64,000 nt of DNA from Acidobacteriota bacterium (GCA_016715115.1 JADKBM010000011.1:930001-994000); one strand, 5' to 3'; shown: positions 35,240 to 45,283, counted from the first letter of the stretch. Numbers and translations are program-made. Notes: generated by a model from the sequence alone, not told the origin.

Positions 35240-36408
35240 GTGCCCGCACGCGCAGTTTCTTTGGGAAGCAAAGCAGCGATCTCATTGATGATGTTGCGCG
35301 TGGAATTCTGAATCGTAAGCCCTTCGGTCGCAGCCTTCATATCTGCGTATTTCCCGTTATCGGCCAATAAATGCCGGATCGTCGGCACGATATCCGATGA
35401 ATTCTCCAGCATGATCCCAGCGCCGCGCGACTTTAGAAGCGCGACCGTTCCCGCCTCTTGCGGCATCGGCGGCGTCGTTGCATCAGCGATGATGGGCAGT
35501 CGGCACGCGAGCGCTTCAAATGTCGTCAGCCCGCCCAGTTTGCTGACCATCACATTCGCGGACTGCATAAGCTTCTCGATCTCATCCGAATAACCGATGA
35601 CCTTGACCGGGAACTTCGCGGACTTCGCAAGTTCTTCTGCCTCTTTCAACAGCTCTTCGTTTTTACCGGCGAGAAAGATCGCCTGAACATCAAGATCGCC
35701 GCGGACCAGTTCGCGAAAGATCTGCGGAATGTTGCCGCCGCCGATCCAACCGGCATTGACAAACACCGTAAACTTGTCCGGATTCAGGCCAAATGCGCGG
35801 CGAACGCTCTGCGCGTCCTTTTCCGTAACTTCGTGGAATTTCGGATTGACGGGCATTCCCGAGATCTTGATTTTTTCGGGATTGATCCCGTAATCGATCA
35901 ACTGCCGACGCGCGTCGTCATTGGCGACGAGATAGAGCGAAACATCGTCGCACGCCCAGCCTTTCCAGAAACCGTAACAGGGGTCGGTAACGACGGTGAC
36001 GAGGGGAATCTGATCCGACAGTTTCAGTTCCTTGAGGATTCTCGCAAAGATATGCTGGGTCAACGGATGAACGCTGACGACGATGTGCGGGCACCATTTT
36101 TCAAAGATATTGCGAACGTAGCCGATGCATCGCTTTTGAAAAAACTCCCGCGTTTCGGGACGAACTTTGTTCATCACCCAGTAGAGGTACTTCATCCAAT
36201 GTTGCCGGTTGCGCAGGATCCAGTTGTAGACCCCGACCAGTTTCTCGACAACGTGATGCGATTCCTCAACCGCTTTGATGATCCTGACCGCGACCGACCT
36301 GCCGTGCCAGAACTTGTGGAGTCCGTCGGAGATCGCCTGCGCCGCCGACCGGTGACCACCACCGGTGTCGGACGAAATTATCAGGATCTTGGGGGTGTTT
36401 TGCGGCAT
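35236..36408 (-). CDS. MGDG-synthase-type glycosyltransferase
   Basis: 390 residues from ATG 36408. N-terminal MGDG_synth domain (SSDTGGGHRSAAQA, then VSVHPLTQHIF) and C-terminal GT28-type nucleotide-sugar domain (VNAGWIGGGN, then SKLGGLTTFEALACRLPII). Family members transfer galactose or glucose from UDP-sugar to diacylglycerol. Probably makes a membrane glycolipid, but acceptor is unknown. The gene lies 126 bases after the radical SAM gene on the same strand; an upstream in-frame TTG at 36504 is less likely. Confidence 0.88.
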   Translation of the reverse strand: MPQNTPKILIISSDTGGGHRSAAQAISDGLHKFWHGRSVAVRIIKAVEESHHVVEKLVGVYNWILRNRQHWMKYLYWVMNKVRPETREFFQKRCIGYVRNIFEKWCPHIVVSVHPLTQHIFARILKELKLSDQIPLVTVVTDPCYGFWKGWACDDVSLYLVANDDARRQLIDYGINPEKIKISGMPVNPKFHEVTEKDAQSVRRAFGLNPDKFTVFVNAGWIGGGNIPQIFRELVRGDLDVQAIFLAGKNEELLKEAEELAKSAKFPVKVIGYSDEIEKLMQSANVMVSKLGGLTTFEALACRLPIIADATTPPMPQEAGTVALLKSRGAGIMLENSSDIVPTIRHLLADNGKYADMKAATEGLTIQNSTRNIINEIAALLPKETARAGT

Positions 36409-36534
36409 TGGGATGTCAAGGTCGTCAGCCGAATCGAATGGCTTTTCCGGAATCCGACCGCGAAGGACCGAGCGGCCTCCCGGTGAAACCGTTCGCTCCG
36501 GCAAACGTTACCGATCAGCGATCAAACGTTCCGT

Positions 36535-37701
36535 TCAGACTTTCACGGCGACGCCTTCCTGACTCGTCGCGCCAGTGTGAAGGCTTTTCGCCGCTTTCTT
36601 CATATCCTTCTCAAGCTTCTTGATCTTGACCAAGTGCTTCAAATTGAACGGCAAGCTCGGGTAGAAGCAATTCGACTCGTGGGTGCAGTAGCAGCCCGCG
36701 CCGGCTTCTTTGCGGCGATCCTTCATCAGGTCGGTACGCCAGGCGGACTGGAAATCCCAATCGTAGTCGCGAAGATTCAGAACATCCGGCTTGTTCTCGC
36801 ACGACGACAACGCGCCGTTGTCGTAGATCACCGCGCCGGCGCTGCCGGCATAGCATTTGAGCTGCGCTTTGTTCTCTTCCGCAGTCTTCGAGATCAGGTC
36901 ATGCATATACATATCGACCGCGGCCTTGAAATAGCCCGACTTGCCGCCATAGTTGTTCTTCAACGCGGCGTTCTTCACGTCGTCGAGGATCATCGCCGAG
37001 AGCTTCGCGTACCTTGCCGGATCAAAGTCGAGTTCCTTCGGATCCTTCGACGGCGGACGAATGTAGTTGATGTTTACCTTGTCCGGCTTAAGATCGTACT
37101 TCAGGAAATCGTACCACTCGAAGATCGTATCCTGGTTCGAATTCATCACGCACGTGCAGGTCTGAATGTCGAGCCGCGGATACTGTTCGCGCTTCATTTG
37201 CTGCAACGTCCGCGCGGTGTGGATCGCCTTGTCCCAACTTCCCTCTTTTTGACGGATCTGCTCGTGCGCTTCTTTCATACCGTCGATGCCGAGAGCGACC
37301 GTCACGTTCAAATTCGGACATTCATCGAGGATCTGCGTCACGTCCGGGAAAATTCGCGGATGGATCTGACCGTTGCTCATCAGATAGACCGAGTCCAGCT
37401 TGTTGTTCTCGTAGAACGACCGAACGATCGCCGGCAGGTCCTTGCGCGTGAACGGCTCGCCGCCGGCGAGTACGAGGATACCGAGATTGCCGCCGAGAGT
37501 ACGCGAGATCTTGTCGAGTTCTTCGGCTTTCATCTGCAGTTTCTTGCGCGGCCGGTCGTCAAGCTCTTCAGTAAAAAAGCAATGCGTGCAGCGCATATCG
37601 CAGACGCTCGTGACGAGAATATTCAAAAAGACCGGCGATGCCGGCCGGCCCACAACCATACCCGCGTATCGCTTGAAAAGTTCCTTGGTTACGAAATCCA
37701 T
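36535..37701 (-). CDS. Radical SAM protein with C-terminal Cys cluster
   Basis: 388 residues. Core motif CDMRCTHC (CxxxCxxC) near residue 34, followed by LVLAGGEPFTR, typical of the SAM-binding GGE region. A later set of cysteines (LSSCENKPD, CYCTHESNC) suggests a SPASM/twitch-like auxiliary cluster. Substrate unknown. ATG 37701 has AAGGAC six bases upstream. Its link to the downstream glycolipid glycosyltransferase suggests, but does not show, a lipid-modifying role. Confidence 0.85.
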   Translation of the reverse strand: MDFVTKELFKRYAGMVVGRPASPVFLNILVTSVCDMRCTHCFFTEELDDRPRKKLQMKAEELDKISRTLGGNLGILVLAGGEPFTRKDLPAIVRSFYENNKLDSVYLMSNGQIHPRIFPDVTQILDECPNLNVTVALGIDGMKEAHEQIRQKEGSWDKAIHTARTLQQMKREQYPRLDIQTCTCVMNSNQDTIFEWYDFLKYDLKPDKVNINYIRPPSKDPKELDFDPARYAKLSAMILDDVKNAALKNNYGGKSGYFKAAVDMYMHDLISKTAEENKAQLKCYAGSAGAVIYDNGALSSCENKPDVLNLRDYDWDFQSAWRTDLMKDRRKEAGAGCYCTHESNCFYPSLPFNLKHLVKIKKLEKDMKKAAKSLHTGATSQEGVAVKV

Positions 37702-37882
37702 TGTTTTGTCCTTAAAATGGCGCATTTGCGCGTCACTAACTTACTTTAGCGTATTGCGCCCGAAGAGTTCAAACATAAGATGGTTTCGGCGTCGATTCGA
37801 CTGTCCGTGATCTTATCACGGCGTCTCAACACCGAAGATCGGATTCGCAAATCGCTCGCGAACTTCGCTACAATAGCAGACT

Positions 37883-39052
37883 ATGTTTCGGAGAGTGTAT
37901 CTCGACAATGCCGCAACGACGCCGGTCGACCCCGAAGCGCTCGCGGCGATGCTTCCGTTTCTGAACGAGAAGTTCGGCAATGCGTCGAGCATTCATCATT
38001 TCGGTCAGGAAGCCCGGGCGGCGCTTGACCGCGCGCGCCATCAGGCGGCGCATCTCCTCAACGCGCGGCCGGCTGAGATCGTCTTCACCTCGGGCGGGAC
38101 GGAATCGAACAACCTCGCGATCAGAGGATTTGCCGAAGCGAACCGGAAACACGGAGATCACATCGTCACGACGAACATCGAACACCCGGCCGTCGGGGAA
38201 GTTTGCGCCGATCTCGCGGCGCGCGGTTTTCGTGTGTCGATCGTCCCGGTCACGTCGGACGGCGTCGTGCGTGTTGCGGACGTTTTGAACGCGATCACCG
38301 ACGAGACGATCCTGGTTTCGATAATGACCGCCAATAACGAGCTCGGAACGCTCCAGCCGGTCAGCGAAATCGGCCGCATCGTCAAAAGCCGCCGCGACGC
38401 GGGATCGAAGATCCGCTTTCATTCGGATGCGGTTCAGGCGGCGGGAAAGTTGAAACTTGATGTTGAGGCGATCGGCTGCGATCTGCTTTCGATCTCCGGA
38501 CACAAGATCAACGCCCCGAAAGGCGCCGGTCTCCTCTACGTCAGGCGCGGAACGCGTTTGCATTCGCAAAACCTCGGCGGTCGCCAGGAACGCGGAATAC
38601 GCGGCGGAACCGAGAACCTGCCGGCCATCGCCGCGCTCGGGCGGGCGTGCGAGATGGCCGGCGAATCGGTCGATGAACTGGGCGGCCGGCTCAAAACGCT
38701 TCGCGACCGGTTCGAAACCGCGATCTGCGAAAGCATCCCGGGATCGCACGTCAACGGGCAGAGCGCGGAACGTCTGCCGAACATCGCGAACATATCGTTC
38801 GCGGGCATCGAAGGCGAGGGCCTGCTGATAAATCTCGATATGCAGGGCGTCGCGGTATCGACCGGTTCGGCCTGCAGTTCCGGCAGCATCGAACCGTCGC
38901 CCGTTATCCGCGCGCTTGGTGTGACGGACGAAATGGCGCGCGGCGCCGTTCGGTTCAGTTTTGGAAAGCAAAACGACGACGCGGACGTCGACCGGGTGAT
39001 GGAAATTCTCCCGCTCGCGGTCGAGGCTTTGCGGCGACTCGGCCGAAAATAG
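37883..39052 (+). CDS. Cysteine desulfurase (NifS/IscS family)
   Basis: PLP enzyme that releases sulfur from cysteine for Fe-S clusters or tRNA thiolation. 389 residues. N-terminal YLDNAATTPVDP, GGTESNN, HSDAVQAAGK, the PLP Lys in SGHKINAPKG (about 208), GGTEN, and the catalytic Cys loop STGSACSSGS (about 330). The short loop type is NifS/IscS-like rather than SufS. No iscU or mnmA adjacent; a small membrane protein follows after seven bases. Confidence 0.94.
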   Translation: MFRRVYLDNAATTPVDPEALAAMLPFLNEKFGNASSIHHFGQEARAALDRARHQAAHLLNARPAEIVFTSGGTESNNLAIRGFAEANRKHGDHIVTTNIEHPAVGEVCADLAARGFRVSIVPVTSDGVVRVADVLNAITDETILVSIMTANNELGTLQPVSEIGRIVKSRRDAGSKIRFHSDAVQAAGKLKLDVEAIGCDLLSISGHKINAPKGAGLLYVRRGTRLHSQNLGGRQERGIRGGTENLPAIAALGRACEMAGESVDELGGRLKTLRDRFETAICESIPGSHVNGQSAERLPNIANISFAGIEGEGLLINLDMQGVAVSTGSACSSGSIEPSPVIRALGVTDEMARGAVRFSFGKQNDDADVDRVMEILPLAVEALRRLGRK

Positions 39053-39059
39053 GAAAGCT

Positions 39060-39248
39060 ATGGCAGACGAAGAAACCAAATTGAAATATATCAAGGCCGC
39101 CTGTTTTGGCGTCGGGATCGTGATCGGACTTTCGCTGATGATGTTCGTGTTCGGGGGTTCCGGGCCGTTTGCGGGAGCGATCGGTGGAATTTGCGGAGCG
39201 ATGATCGGAATGGCGCTATTTTCGGTTTACGTCAAGATTAGAGGTTAG
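39060..39248 (+). CDS. Small two-helix membrane protein
   Basis: 62 residues with two hydrophobic segments (about 10-32 and 35-58), Gly-rich, and a charged N-terminus. No family recognised. AGGAAAGCT before ATG 39060 gives a reasonable SD, and the seven-base gap from the cysteine desulfurase suggests cotranscription. Confidence 0.7.
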   Translation: MADEETKLKYIKAACFGVGIVIGLSLMMFVFGGSGPFAGAIGGICGAMIGMALFSVYVKIRG

Positions 39249-39249
39249 C

Positions 39250-39440
39250 CCGCATTGCCCGCGAATCGACGCGAATTGTCTTTCTTGATCCTCCGGGTGA
39301 TCCGGCGCACCGTGTTCAAAAACGAGAACTGCCGAATTTCGCAGCCAACGGTTCGCGTTCATTCGCGAGAATTCGCGTGCAAAACCAGTCCTGTCCGTTC
39401 TGTCCGCGTTCTCGACGCGAATCGGAAATCATTGTTCATC
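39250..39440. repeat. CGCGAAT-rich intergenic repeat
   Basis: Multiple GCGAAT/ATTCGC words in both orientations, such as CCCGCGAATCGACGCGAATT and ATTCGCGAGAATTCGCG, allow several hairpins. It is reminiscent of the palindrome at 11957-12078. No coding frame is credible here. Confidence 0.45.
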
Positions 39441-39455
39441 GTTTCCCGAACCCCG

Positions 39456-42272
39456 TCATTGGCCGCGATGGAGGTTGCAAAACTCTTTCGGCTCCTGCTT
39501 TTGGGAAAAGACCTTCGCTTCTTTATTCGGGCAGTTGACCGTTGCGCGCATTCCGGACAAGGGACAGATCATCAAGGTGATCTTGCTTTCCAGATCGCCG
39601 TCGTTCTTTTCTTCTCGCGGAACCGTCGACGGATTGGTCGCCCCTTCCTCCTGCCACGTTGTGAACGGCGTCGGTGAAGGCGTCGGTTTCGGCAGATCGC
39701 TAAGATCACCGTCGGTCGGGAGCAGCGCTTTGGTCGGCAATGTACCGTAAATAAAGAGTTCGACGCGCCGAAACTCGAACGGGACGTCGGTCACGTAGAT
39801 CTCGCGCATTTCCTGGGTTTCGGCGTTCGGATCCGGATTGAGGCTCGAATTCGAGTTGGAATTCGCCTTTTTCTTGAGGGCGTCCTGCTGCGCCTTTACG
39901 TTGTCCGCTTCCTCGTTCGAAAGCTCGCGGATCAAACTTCCGTTGCGGATGTCGATCTCGGCCTTTTTGATGCTCGGCGGCATTTGCCAGTCGCCGTTCC
40001 AATCGGGATGCTGATCAAGCGCGGCGCGCATAAAGTCCGCCCAGATCGGCATTGCGGAATCCGAACCTTTCATTCCGAGATCGGCATTATCGTCAAACCC
40101 GACGTAAACTACGCATACGAGATCCGGAGTAAAACCGGCGAACCAACCGTCCCGCGAGGTTCCGGTCTTGCCCGCGACCGCTGTCTTGCCGGCCACGTTC
40201 TGAAAGCCCCAGGCGCGGAGTTCGGCGGCGGTTCCCTTGTTGACGACATCTTTCATAATGTCGTCCATAAGATAGGCAACGTCGGGCCGGATGACGGACT
40301 TTTTGTCGGCGACCGGTTCGCTGACCGTCCGCCCGTCGCCGGTCGTGACGCGACCAATCGGCGCCGGCAGCACCCGCTCGCCGAGATTGGCGAACATCGT
40401 ATAGGCGGTCGCAACCTGAAGCGGCGTCGCCTCGGCAGTTCCGAGCGCCATCGACGGATACGCTTTCTCGACCTTCGGGAAACCCGCCTTTGCCGCAAGA
40501 TTCATTACCTTCCCGATGTTCAGCTCCATTCCGAGTCCGACGGTGATCGTGTTCTTGCTTTTGACGAGCGCCTCGCGAAGCGTCAGTTCCTTGTTGGAAA
40601 ATGTGTCGCCATAGTTGTTGGGAGCATACATTTCCGTCCCGACCATAAAAACCTTCTTTTCGTCTTTGAAGATCGACGCCGCGGTCAGTACACGCGTGTT
40701 CGCCTCGTATGCGGTGCCGAGCGCGGTGGCGTAAACGAATGGCTTGAAGACCGAACCCGGCTGACGCATCGCGCTCGTCGCACGGTTGAACTGGTTGTCC
40801 AGATAGTCGCGGCCACCGACCATCGCGACGATCTCTCCGGTTTTCGGACGGATCGCGACGAGCGCGGCGTTCAGGTTCCCTTTCGGCTGCTTCGGAAAAC
40901 TCTTGTCCAGTTTCTCGAGACGCTTGCTGACGATCTCGTAAGCCTTTTTCTGCAAGTCGGGGTCGATCGTCGTGTAGACGCGCAGATGCTGGAGGGCTTC
41001 GGGATCACTGACGATCTTCGGCAATTCTTCGATCGCGTATTGCGAAAAATACGGCATTCCCTGGAGGTCCCTCGCCGCTGTCAGGGGTTTGAGTTCGAGT
41101 TTCGCTTTTTTTGATTCTTCGGCCTGTTGCGCTGAGATCTCTCCGGCCTGGAGCATCGAATCGAGCACCTGATTCCGTCGTTCGGCAACGCGTTCCGGAT
41201 TCTTGAAGGGGTTGTAGCGGTTCGGGCTTCGGATGATCCCGGCGAGAAAAGCCGCCTCGGACAATGTCAACTGGGTCACGTCTTTGCCGAAATAGACGCT
41301 TGACGCTTCGCCGACCCCGTAGATCGAAATGCCGTTTTGTTGGCCAAGATAGATTTGATTTGCGTACAGCGTGAAGATCTCTTGCTTCGTCAAACGCGTT
41401 TCGAGAATCACCGACATGAACGCTTCTTTTGCCTTGCGTTCGAGGGTTTGCTCATTCGAGAGCAGCAAGTTCTTGACCAACTGCTGCGTGATGGATGACC
41501 CGCCCTGATTGGCGATCGGCGAATTGTCCTCGTCTTTCTCGTACCGCCTCCAAAGCGCACGCGCGATGCCGCGCAGGTTGACGCCGTAATGCTCGAAAAA
41601 CGCCCGGTCCTCGGTGACTGTGATCGATTTGACCAGGTGGGCCGGCAGATCGGTGAACGCGACAGCCTTGCGGCGGGCGTTCGACTCTTCGGCGATCGAA
41701 CTGAGCAGTTTCGGCTCGAGCTTTGCGCTCGGGACTTCCTTCGACGCGTCCTTATCGATTATCGCCGCGACCTGCTTTCGTTCCTTGTCGAATCTTACGG
41801 CGAGCGCCGGAAAGACCTTCGCGCCATCGATCAACCCGGTGATTCCGGGTTCGATGTCGATCAGATCCGACTTGACCGTAAAACGGCTGCGGGACGGATC
41901 GGCCTGATTGCTTTTTTCGATGTAGCCGGCGGATCTGAGATATGCGATCAATTCCTCGGGCGCGATCACCTCGCCGTTGCGCAGGGTTTTTGGCGCCGAG
42001 TAAATCCCGGCGTTTCGCGTAAACACGTCGCCGCTCAACAGTTTGCGGTCAATTATGTCGGAGTATTCGAACCAGAAGAACGCCACCGCGAGAAAGAACA
42101 AAAGAAGGGCCAAGCCGGCGAAAGAAAGCGTGTACGCGTTGAAGATCATCCGCCAGATTCGTTTGTAAAACGGCGGTTTTGGCGCCGCCATCGTCTTGAT
42201 CGGATGACGTTCGCGCCAATACTTCGGCGGTTTTCGCGGTTTGCGGCTCTGTGATGATATCCGGTTTGGCAT
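39456..42272 (-). CDS. Class A penicillin-binding protein
   Basis: About 938 residues from ATG 42272. After a basic N-terminus and one membrane helix, the GT51 glycosyltransferase domain shows VTEDRAFFEHYGVN and QGGSSITQQLVKN; the transpeptidase domain shows SVFK (about 506), SKN and KTGTS (about 702). Bifunctional peptidoglycan polymerase and crosslinker. The C-terminus has a Pro/Asn/Ser-rich tail and two Cys pairs. A longer in-frame N-terminus to 42458 exists but is unlikely and would run toward the divergent channel gene. Confidence 0.92.
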   Translation of the reverse strand: MPNRISSQSRKPRKPPKYWRERHPIKTMAAPKPPFYKRIWRMIFNAYTLSFAGLALLLFFLAVAFFWFEYSDIIDRKLLSGDVFTRNAGIYSAPKTLRNGEVIAPEELIAYLRSAGYIEKSNQADPSRSRFTVKSDLIDIEPGITGLIDGAKVFPALAVRFDKERKQVAAIIDKDASKEVPSAKLEPKLLSSIAEESNARRKAVAFTDLPAHLVKSITVTEDRAFFEHYGVNLRGIARALWRRYEKDEDNSPIANQGGSSITQQLVKNLLLSNEQTLERKAKEAFMSVILETRLTKQEIFTLYANQIYLGQQNGISIYGVGEASSVYFGKDVTQLTLSEAAFLAGIIRSPNRYNPFKNPERVAERRNQVLDSMLQAGEISAQQAEESKKAKLELKPLTAARDLQGMPYFSQYAIEELPKIVSDPEALQHLRVYTTIDPDLQKKAYEIVSKRLEKLDKSFPKQPKGNLNAALVAIRPKTGEIVAMVGGRDYLDNQFNRATSAMRQPGSVFKPFVYATALGTAYEANTRVLTAASIFKDEKKVFMVGTEMYAPNNYGDTFSNKELTLREALVKSKNTITVGLGMELNIGKVMNLAAKAGFPKVEKAYPSMALGTAEATPLQVATAYTMFANLGERVLPAPIGRVTTGDGRTVSEPVADKKSVIRPDVAYLMDDIMKDVVNKGTAAELRAWGFQNVAGKTAVAGKTGTSRDGWFAGFTPDLVCVVYVGFDDNADLGMKGSDSAMPIWADFMRAALDQHPDWNGDWQMPPSIKKAEIDIRNGSLIRELSNEEADNVKAQQDALKKKANSNSNSSLNPDPNAETQEMREIYVTDVPFEFRRVELFIYGTLPTKALLPTDGDLSDLPKPTPSPTPFTTWQEEGATNPSTVPREEKNDGDLESKITLMICPLSGMRATVNCPNKEAKVFSQKQEPKEFCNLHRGQ

Positions 42273-42384
42273 TTTGCGCTTATTTGTATGAGAATTAGTG
42301 TAGGTCCTGCACGCTGTGGTTGCCCTATAGATTCTAGTTAATTTGACAGCTTGATGTCTAGCGTTTTTCGCCGATCGGACAGAG

Positions 42385-43401
42385 ATGACGACCTTAGCAA
42401 ACATTGAAAACACGACGCGGCGGCGCTTGGGGATAGCCTCGGCCGCGATCTTGTTCATGATCGTTTTTGGGGCTGTCGGTTTCAGGTACTTCGAGGGCTG
42501 GACGTGGCTCGAGAGTTTTTACATCGCGATCGAGACCGTCACGACCGTCGGCTATGGCGATATTCCTCCGAAGAGTTCGGGCGGACGACTTTTTGCAATG
42601 GTGTTTATGTTGCTCGGCGTCGGCACCGTGCTTTTTGCCTTGACAAACCTCGTCCAGTCAATCGTTGAATCCCAGATCCTCGAGGCGCTGAACATCCGCC
42701 GGAAGTCTAAGCAAATGGAAAAGCTCAAAAATCATTTCATCGTCTGCGGCGCCGGGCGCGTCGGACGAAGGATCATCCGCAACCTTCAAAAGGAACGCCT
42801 GCCGTTTGTGATAATCGAAAACGACGAAAGAAAGCTCGTCGATCTCGATACGGAAAATCACCACATACTGGTCGGCGACGCAACGCTCGAGGAGAACCTG
42901 ATCCAGGCCGGCGTGCGTCACGCGCAGGGCCTTGCGACTTGTCTTGCGGACGACGCGGCCAACGTTTACGTCGTTTTGACCGCGCGCGGCCTGAACGAAG
43001 ATATGCATATCGTCGCGCGGGCGGTCGAGGAAGAGGCTGAGCCGAAGTTGATCCGCGCCGGAGCGAATCGCGTCGTTGCGCCGACTATCATCGGCAGTCA
43101 ATCGATGGCCCGCGCGTTGCTTAAACCGGCGATCGCGGATTTTATGGACTCGATCGTCGCCGAGACCCTCGATCTCGCTTTCGAGGAAGTGTCGGTCACG
43201 TCGCATTCCCCGATCGCCGGAAAGAAACTGAAGGAAACGAATCTGAGCCGCGAACTCAGCATCATCGTCATTGCCATCCGGCGCAAGTCTGGACATCTGC
43301 ATTTTCATCCGGTCGGCGACACGATGATCGAGGAAGGCGATCTGTTGATCGTCGTCGGCAAGGCCGATTCGATGAAGGCCTTGGTGGAAAGCAACAAGTA
43401 A
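42385..43401 (+). CDS. Potassium channel with TrkA-N and TrkA-C domains
   Basis: 338 residues. Two membrane helices flank the selectivity filter TVGYGD, followed by an RCK (TrkA-N) domain starting NHFIVCGAGRVGRRII and a TrkA-C domain. This is the MthK/Kch-like architecture, in which the cytoplasmic RCK ring gates the pore in response to ligand. Divergent from the PBP gene; seven bases separate it from the epimerase gene. Confidence 0.93.
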   Translation: MTTLANIENTTRRRLGIASAAILFMIVFGAVGFRYFEGWTWLESFYIAIETVTTVGYGDIPPKSSGGRLFAMVFMLLGVGTVLFALTNLVQSIVESQILEALNIRRKSKQMEKLKNHFIVCGAGRVGRRIIRNLQKERLPFVIIENDERKLVDLDTENHHILVGDATLEENLIQAGVRHAQGLATCLADDAANVYVVLTARGLNEDMHIVARAVEEEAEPKLIRAGANRVVAPTIIGSQSMARALLKPAIADFMDSIVAETLDLAFEEVSVTSHSPIAGKKLKETNLSRELSIIVIAIRRKSGHLHFHPVGDTMIEEGDLLIVVGKADSMKALVESNK

Positions 43402-43407
43402 CGACAG

Positions 43408-44253
43408 ATGAAAATACTCGTCACCGGCGGCAGCGGCTATCTCGGCTCGCACGTCCGCGATTATTTCAATGCCGACGATCTTTCGCGCCGCTCGGGGCGC
43501 GACGTTCTGAATATGCAGGACGCGCAGATCGCCGCCGATTACGACGTGGTTATCCATTTCGCTGCGGAAATGGACAAATCGGCGGAGAACTCGGAGTCCG
43601 TATTCCTGACCAACGTTGAAGGAACGGTCAATCTTCTGCGTTCGATGCGTTCCGGCGCGACGTTTATCTTCGCCTCGACGAAGGACGTTTACGGGCGCTT
43701 CGCGGACAATTATGCCGAGGTTCCAGAAACCTGTCCGACGCTTTATGCCGGTCAATCTCCGCTTGAGTGGTCGAAGTTGATCGCTGAGCGTTATGTCGAG
43801 TACTACGCGCATTTGAATCATTTCCGTTCGTGCATTTTCAGGCTTTCGTCGCCGTACGTTAAGAATACGCCGGGAAACACACCGAATTTCGTGACCGGTT
43901 ACGCTGAAGCGATCAATAAGGGCGAGCCGATCAGGCTCCCCGGAAAAGGAACCCCGCGCCGCGATCTGCTTCACGTTCGCGACGTCGCGCTCGCGTGCGA
44001 AGCGTTCTCGGAATCGGTGATTCGGCACGGACTTTACAATCTCGGCGGCGGCGTCCAAAACGCTTTGACGCTGCGTGAACTGGTATCGAAACTCGAAGAG
44101 GTTTCCGGGCTTCAGGCGTTGGTGGATGAGGACAATTCGCTGCCGATGCCGGTGCCGATGAATTTCATTTCGGACTTGAGTCTTGTCCGCCAGGAGCTTG
44201 GCTGGCAGCCGACGATTTCGCTCGAAGACGGGCTGATCACGCTTTTCCACTGA
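43408..44253 (+). CDS. NAD-dependent epimerase/dehydratase-like protein
   Basis: 281 residues, extended SDR fold. Cofactor motif GGSGYLGS at residues 7-14, ASTKD, and RDLLHVRDVA near residue 190. The catalytic YxxxK is altered: residues 117-123 read SPLEWSK, so Leu119 sits where Tyr is expected while Lys123 is kept. It may be inactive as an epimerase or use other chemistry. Its stop shares a base with the start of the heptosyltransferase gene (TGATG), so it belongs to a nucleotide-sugar/LPS operon. Confidence 0.8.
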   Translation: MKILVTGGSGYLGSHVRDYFNADDLSRRSGRDVLNMQDAQIAADYDVVIHFAAEMDKSAENSESVFLTNVEGTVNLLRSMRSGATFIFASTKDVYGRFADNYAEVPETCPTLYAGQSPLEWSKLIAERYVEYYAHLNHFRSCIFRLSSPYVKNTPGNTPNFVTGYAEAINKGEPIRLPGKGTPRRDLLHVRDVALACEAFSESVIRHGLYNLGGGVQNALTLRELVSKLEEVSGLQALVDEDNSLPMPVPMNFISDLSLVRQELGWQPTISLEDGLITLFH

Positions 44254-45283
44254 TGAAGATCGTCGTTCGCGGAACAAATTGGGTAGGCGACGCGGTGATG
44301 ACGATTCCCGCTTTGCGGTCGTTGCGCGTCGCGTTTCCGCACGCGGAGATCGTGCTTTGACGCGGTCCTGGGCCGAGGGCGTTTTTCGGGATGCTGATTT
44401 CATCGACCGCATCATCACGTTTGACGCGACGCCTTCGAAACGTCGCGATCTTGCGTCTCAAAGGCGTTTGTTGCGCGGCGAGGATTTCGACATCGCGGTT
44501 CTTTTCACGAATTCGTTCGAGTCCGCACTCGCGGTGAGTCTCGCCCGGATTCCGCGCCGCATCGGCTACGCGAAGGAGGGCCGCGGGATCCTCCTCACCG
44601 ACGCGATTCCGATCCCGGAATGGAAAAACGAACGGCACGAGGTACAGTATTACTTGAATCTGGTCCGCGAAACGGTCCGTTTGTGTGATGGCGGCCCGTC
44701 CGAATTTGACGAGTCGACGGCGTTGCCGATCGCCGGGTCGCGGCGTCAGGCAGCGATTGAAACGTTGAGAAATCGCGGAATTGAACGGTCGAAACCTTTG
44801 ATCGCGTTCGGCGCCGGTTCGACGAACTCGAATGCCAAGCGCTGGCCGGCGACGAGTTATGCGCGCCTCAACGATCTGCTCAAAACCCGTCTCGACGCAG
44901 AGGTGATTCTGCTCGGGACACGGGACGAGGTCGATGTCGCCGCCGAGGTAGCCGGACTTTCGGATCGGCGTCCGTTGATCTTGAGCGGCGAAACCGGTCT
45001 CGCCGAAGCGGCGGCGATCCTGAGCGTTTGCGACCTCGTCGTTTCGAACGATATGGGACTCGCACACCTTGCTCCGGCGGTCGGCGCGAAGACTCTCGTC
45101 ATTTTCGGTCCGACGAACGACCGGACAACGCGCCCGATCGGCTCGGAGATCATCCGCAAGCCCTTCGATTGCGCGCCGTGTATGCTTCGAGAGTGCCCGA
45201 TCGACCATCGTTGTATGACGTCGATCACGCCCGAGGAAGTTTTTGCGAAAGCCGTGCAAATGCTCGGAACCAATACCGAATGA
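44253..45283 (+). pseudogene. waaF: GT9 heptosyltransferase (WaaF-like) broken by frameshift
   Basis: ATG 44253 opens a frame encoding MKIVVRGTNWVGDAVMTIP, the classic WaaF N-terminus, but it stops at TGA 44358-44360. The rest of the family (SWAEGVFRDADFIDRII through KPLIAFGAGST to SNDMGLAHLAPAVGA) continues in another frame to 45283. Adding one T to the TTT run at 44356-44358 would restore a single about 343-residue protein that adds heptose to LPS core. Either a true frameshift or an assembly/sequencing error in a homopolymer. Confidence 0.85.

Noticed and set aside
42658..44418. 586-codon open frame antisense to the K+ channel and epimerase genes
   Set aside because: Arg/Asp-rich shadow translation of GC-rich coding DNA; the plus-strand genes have clear family motifs.
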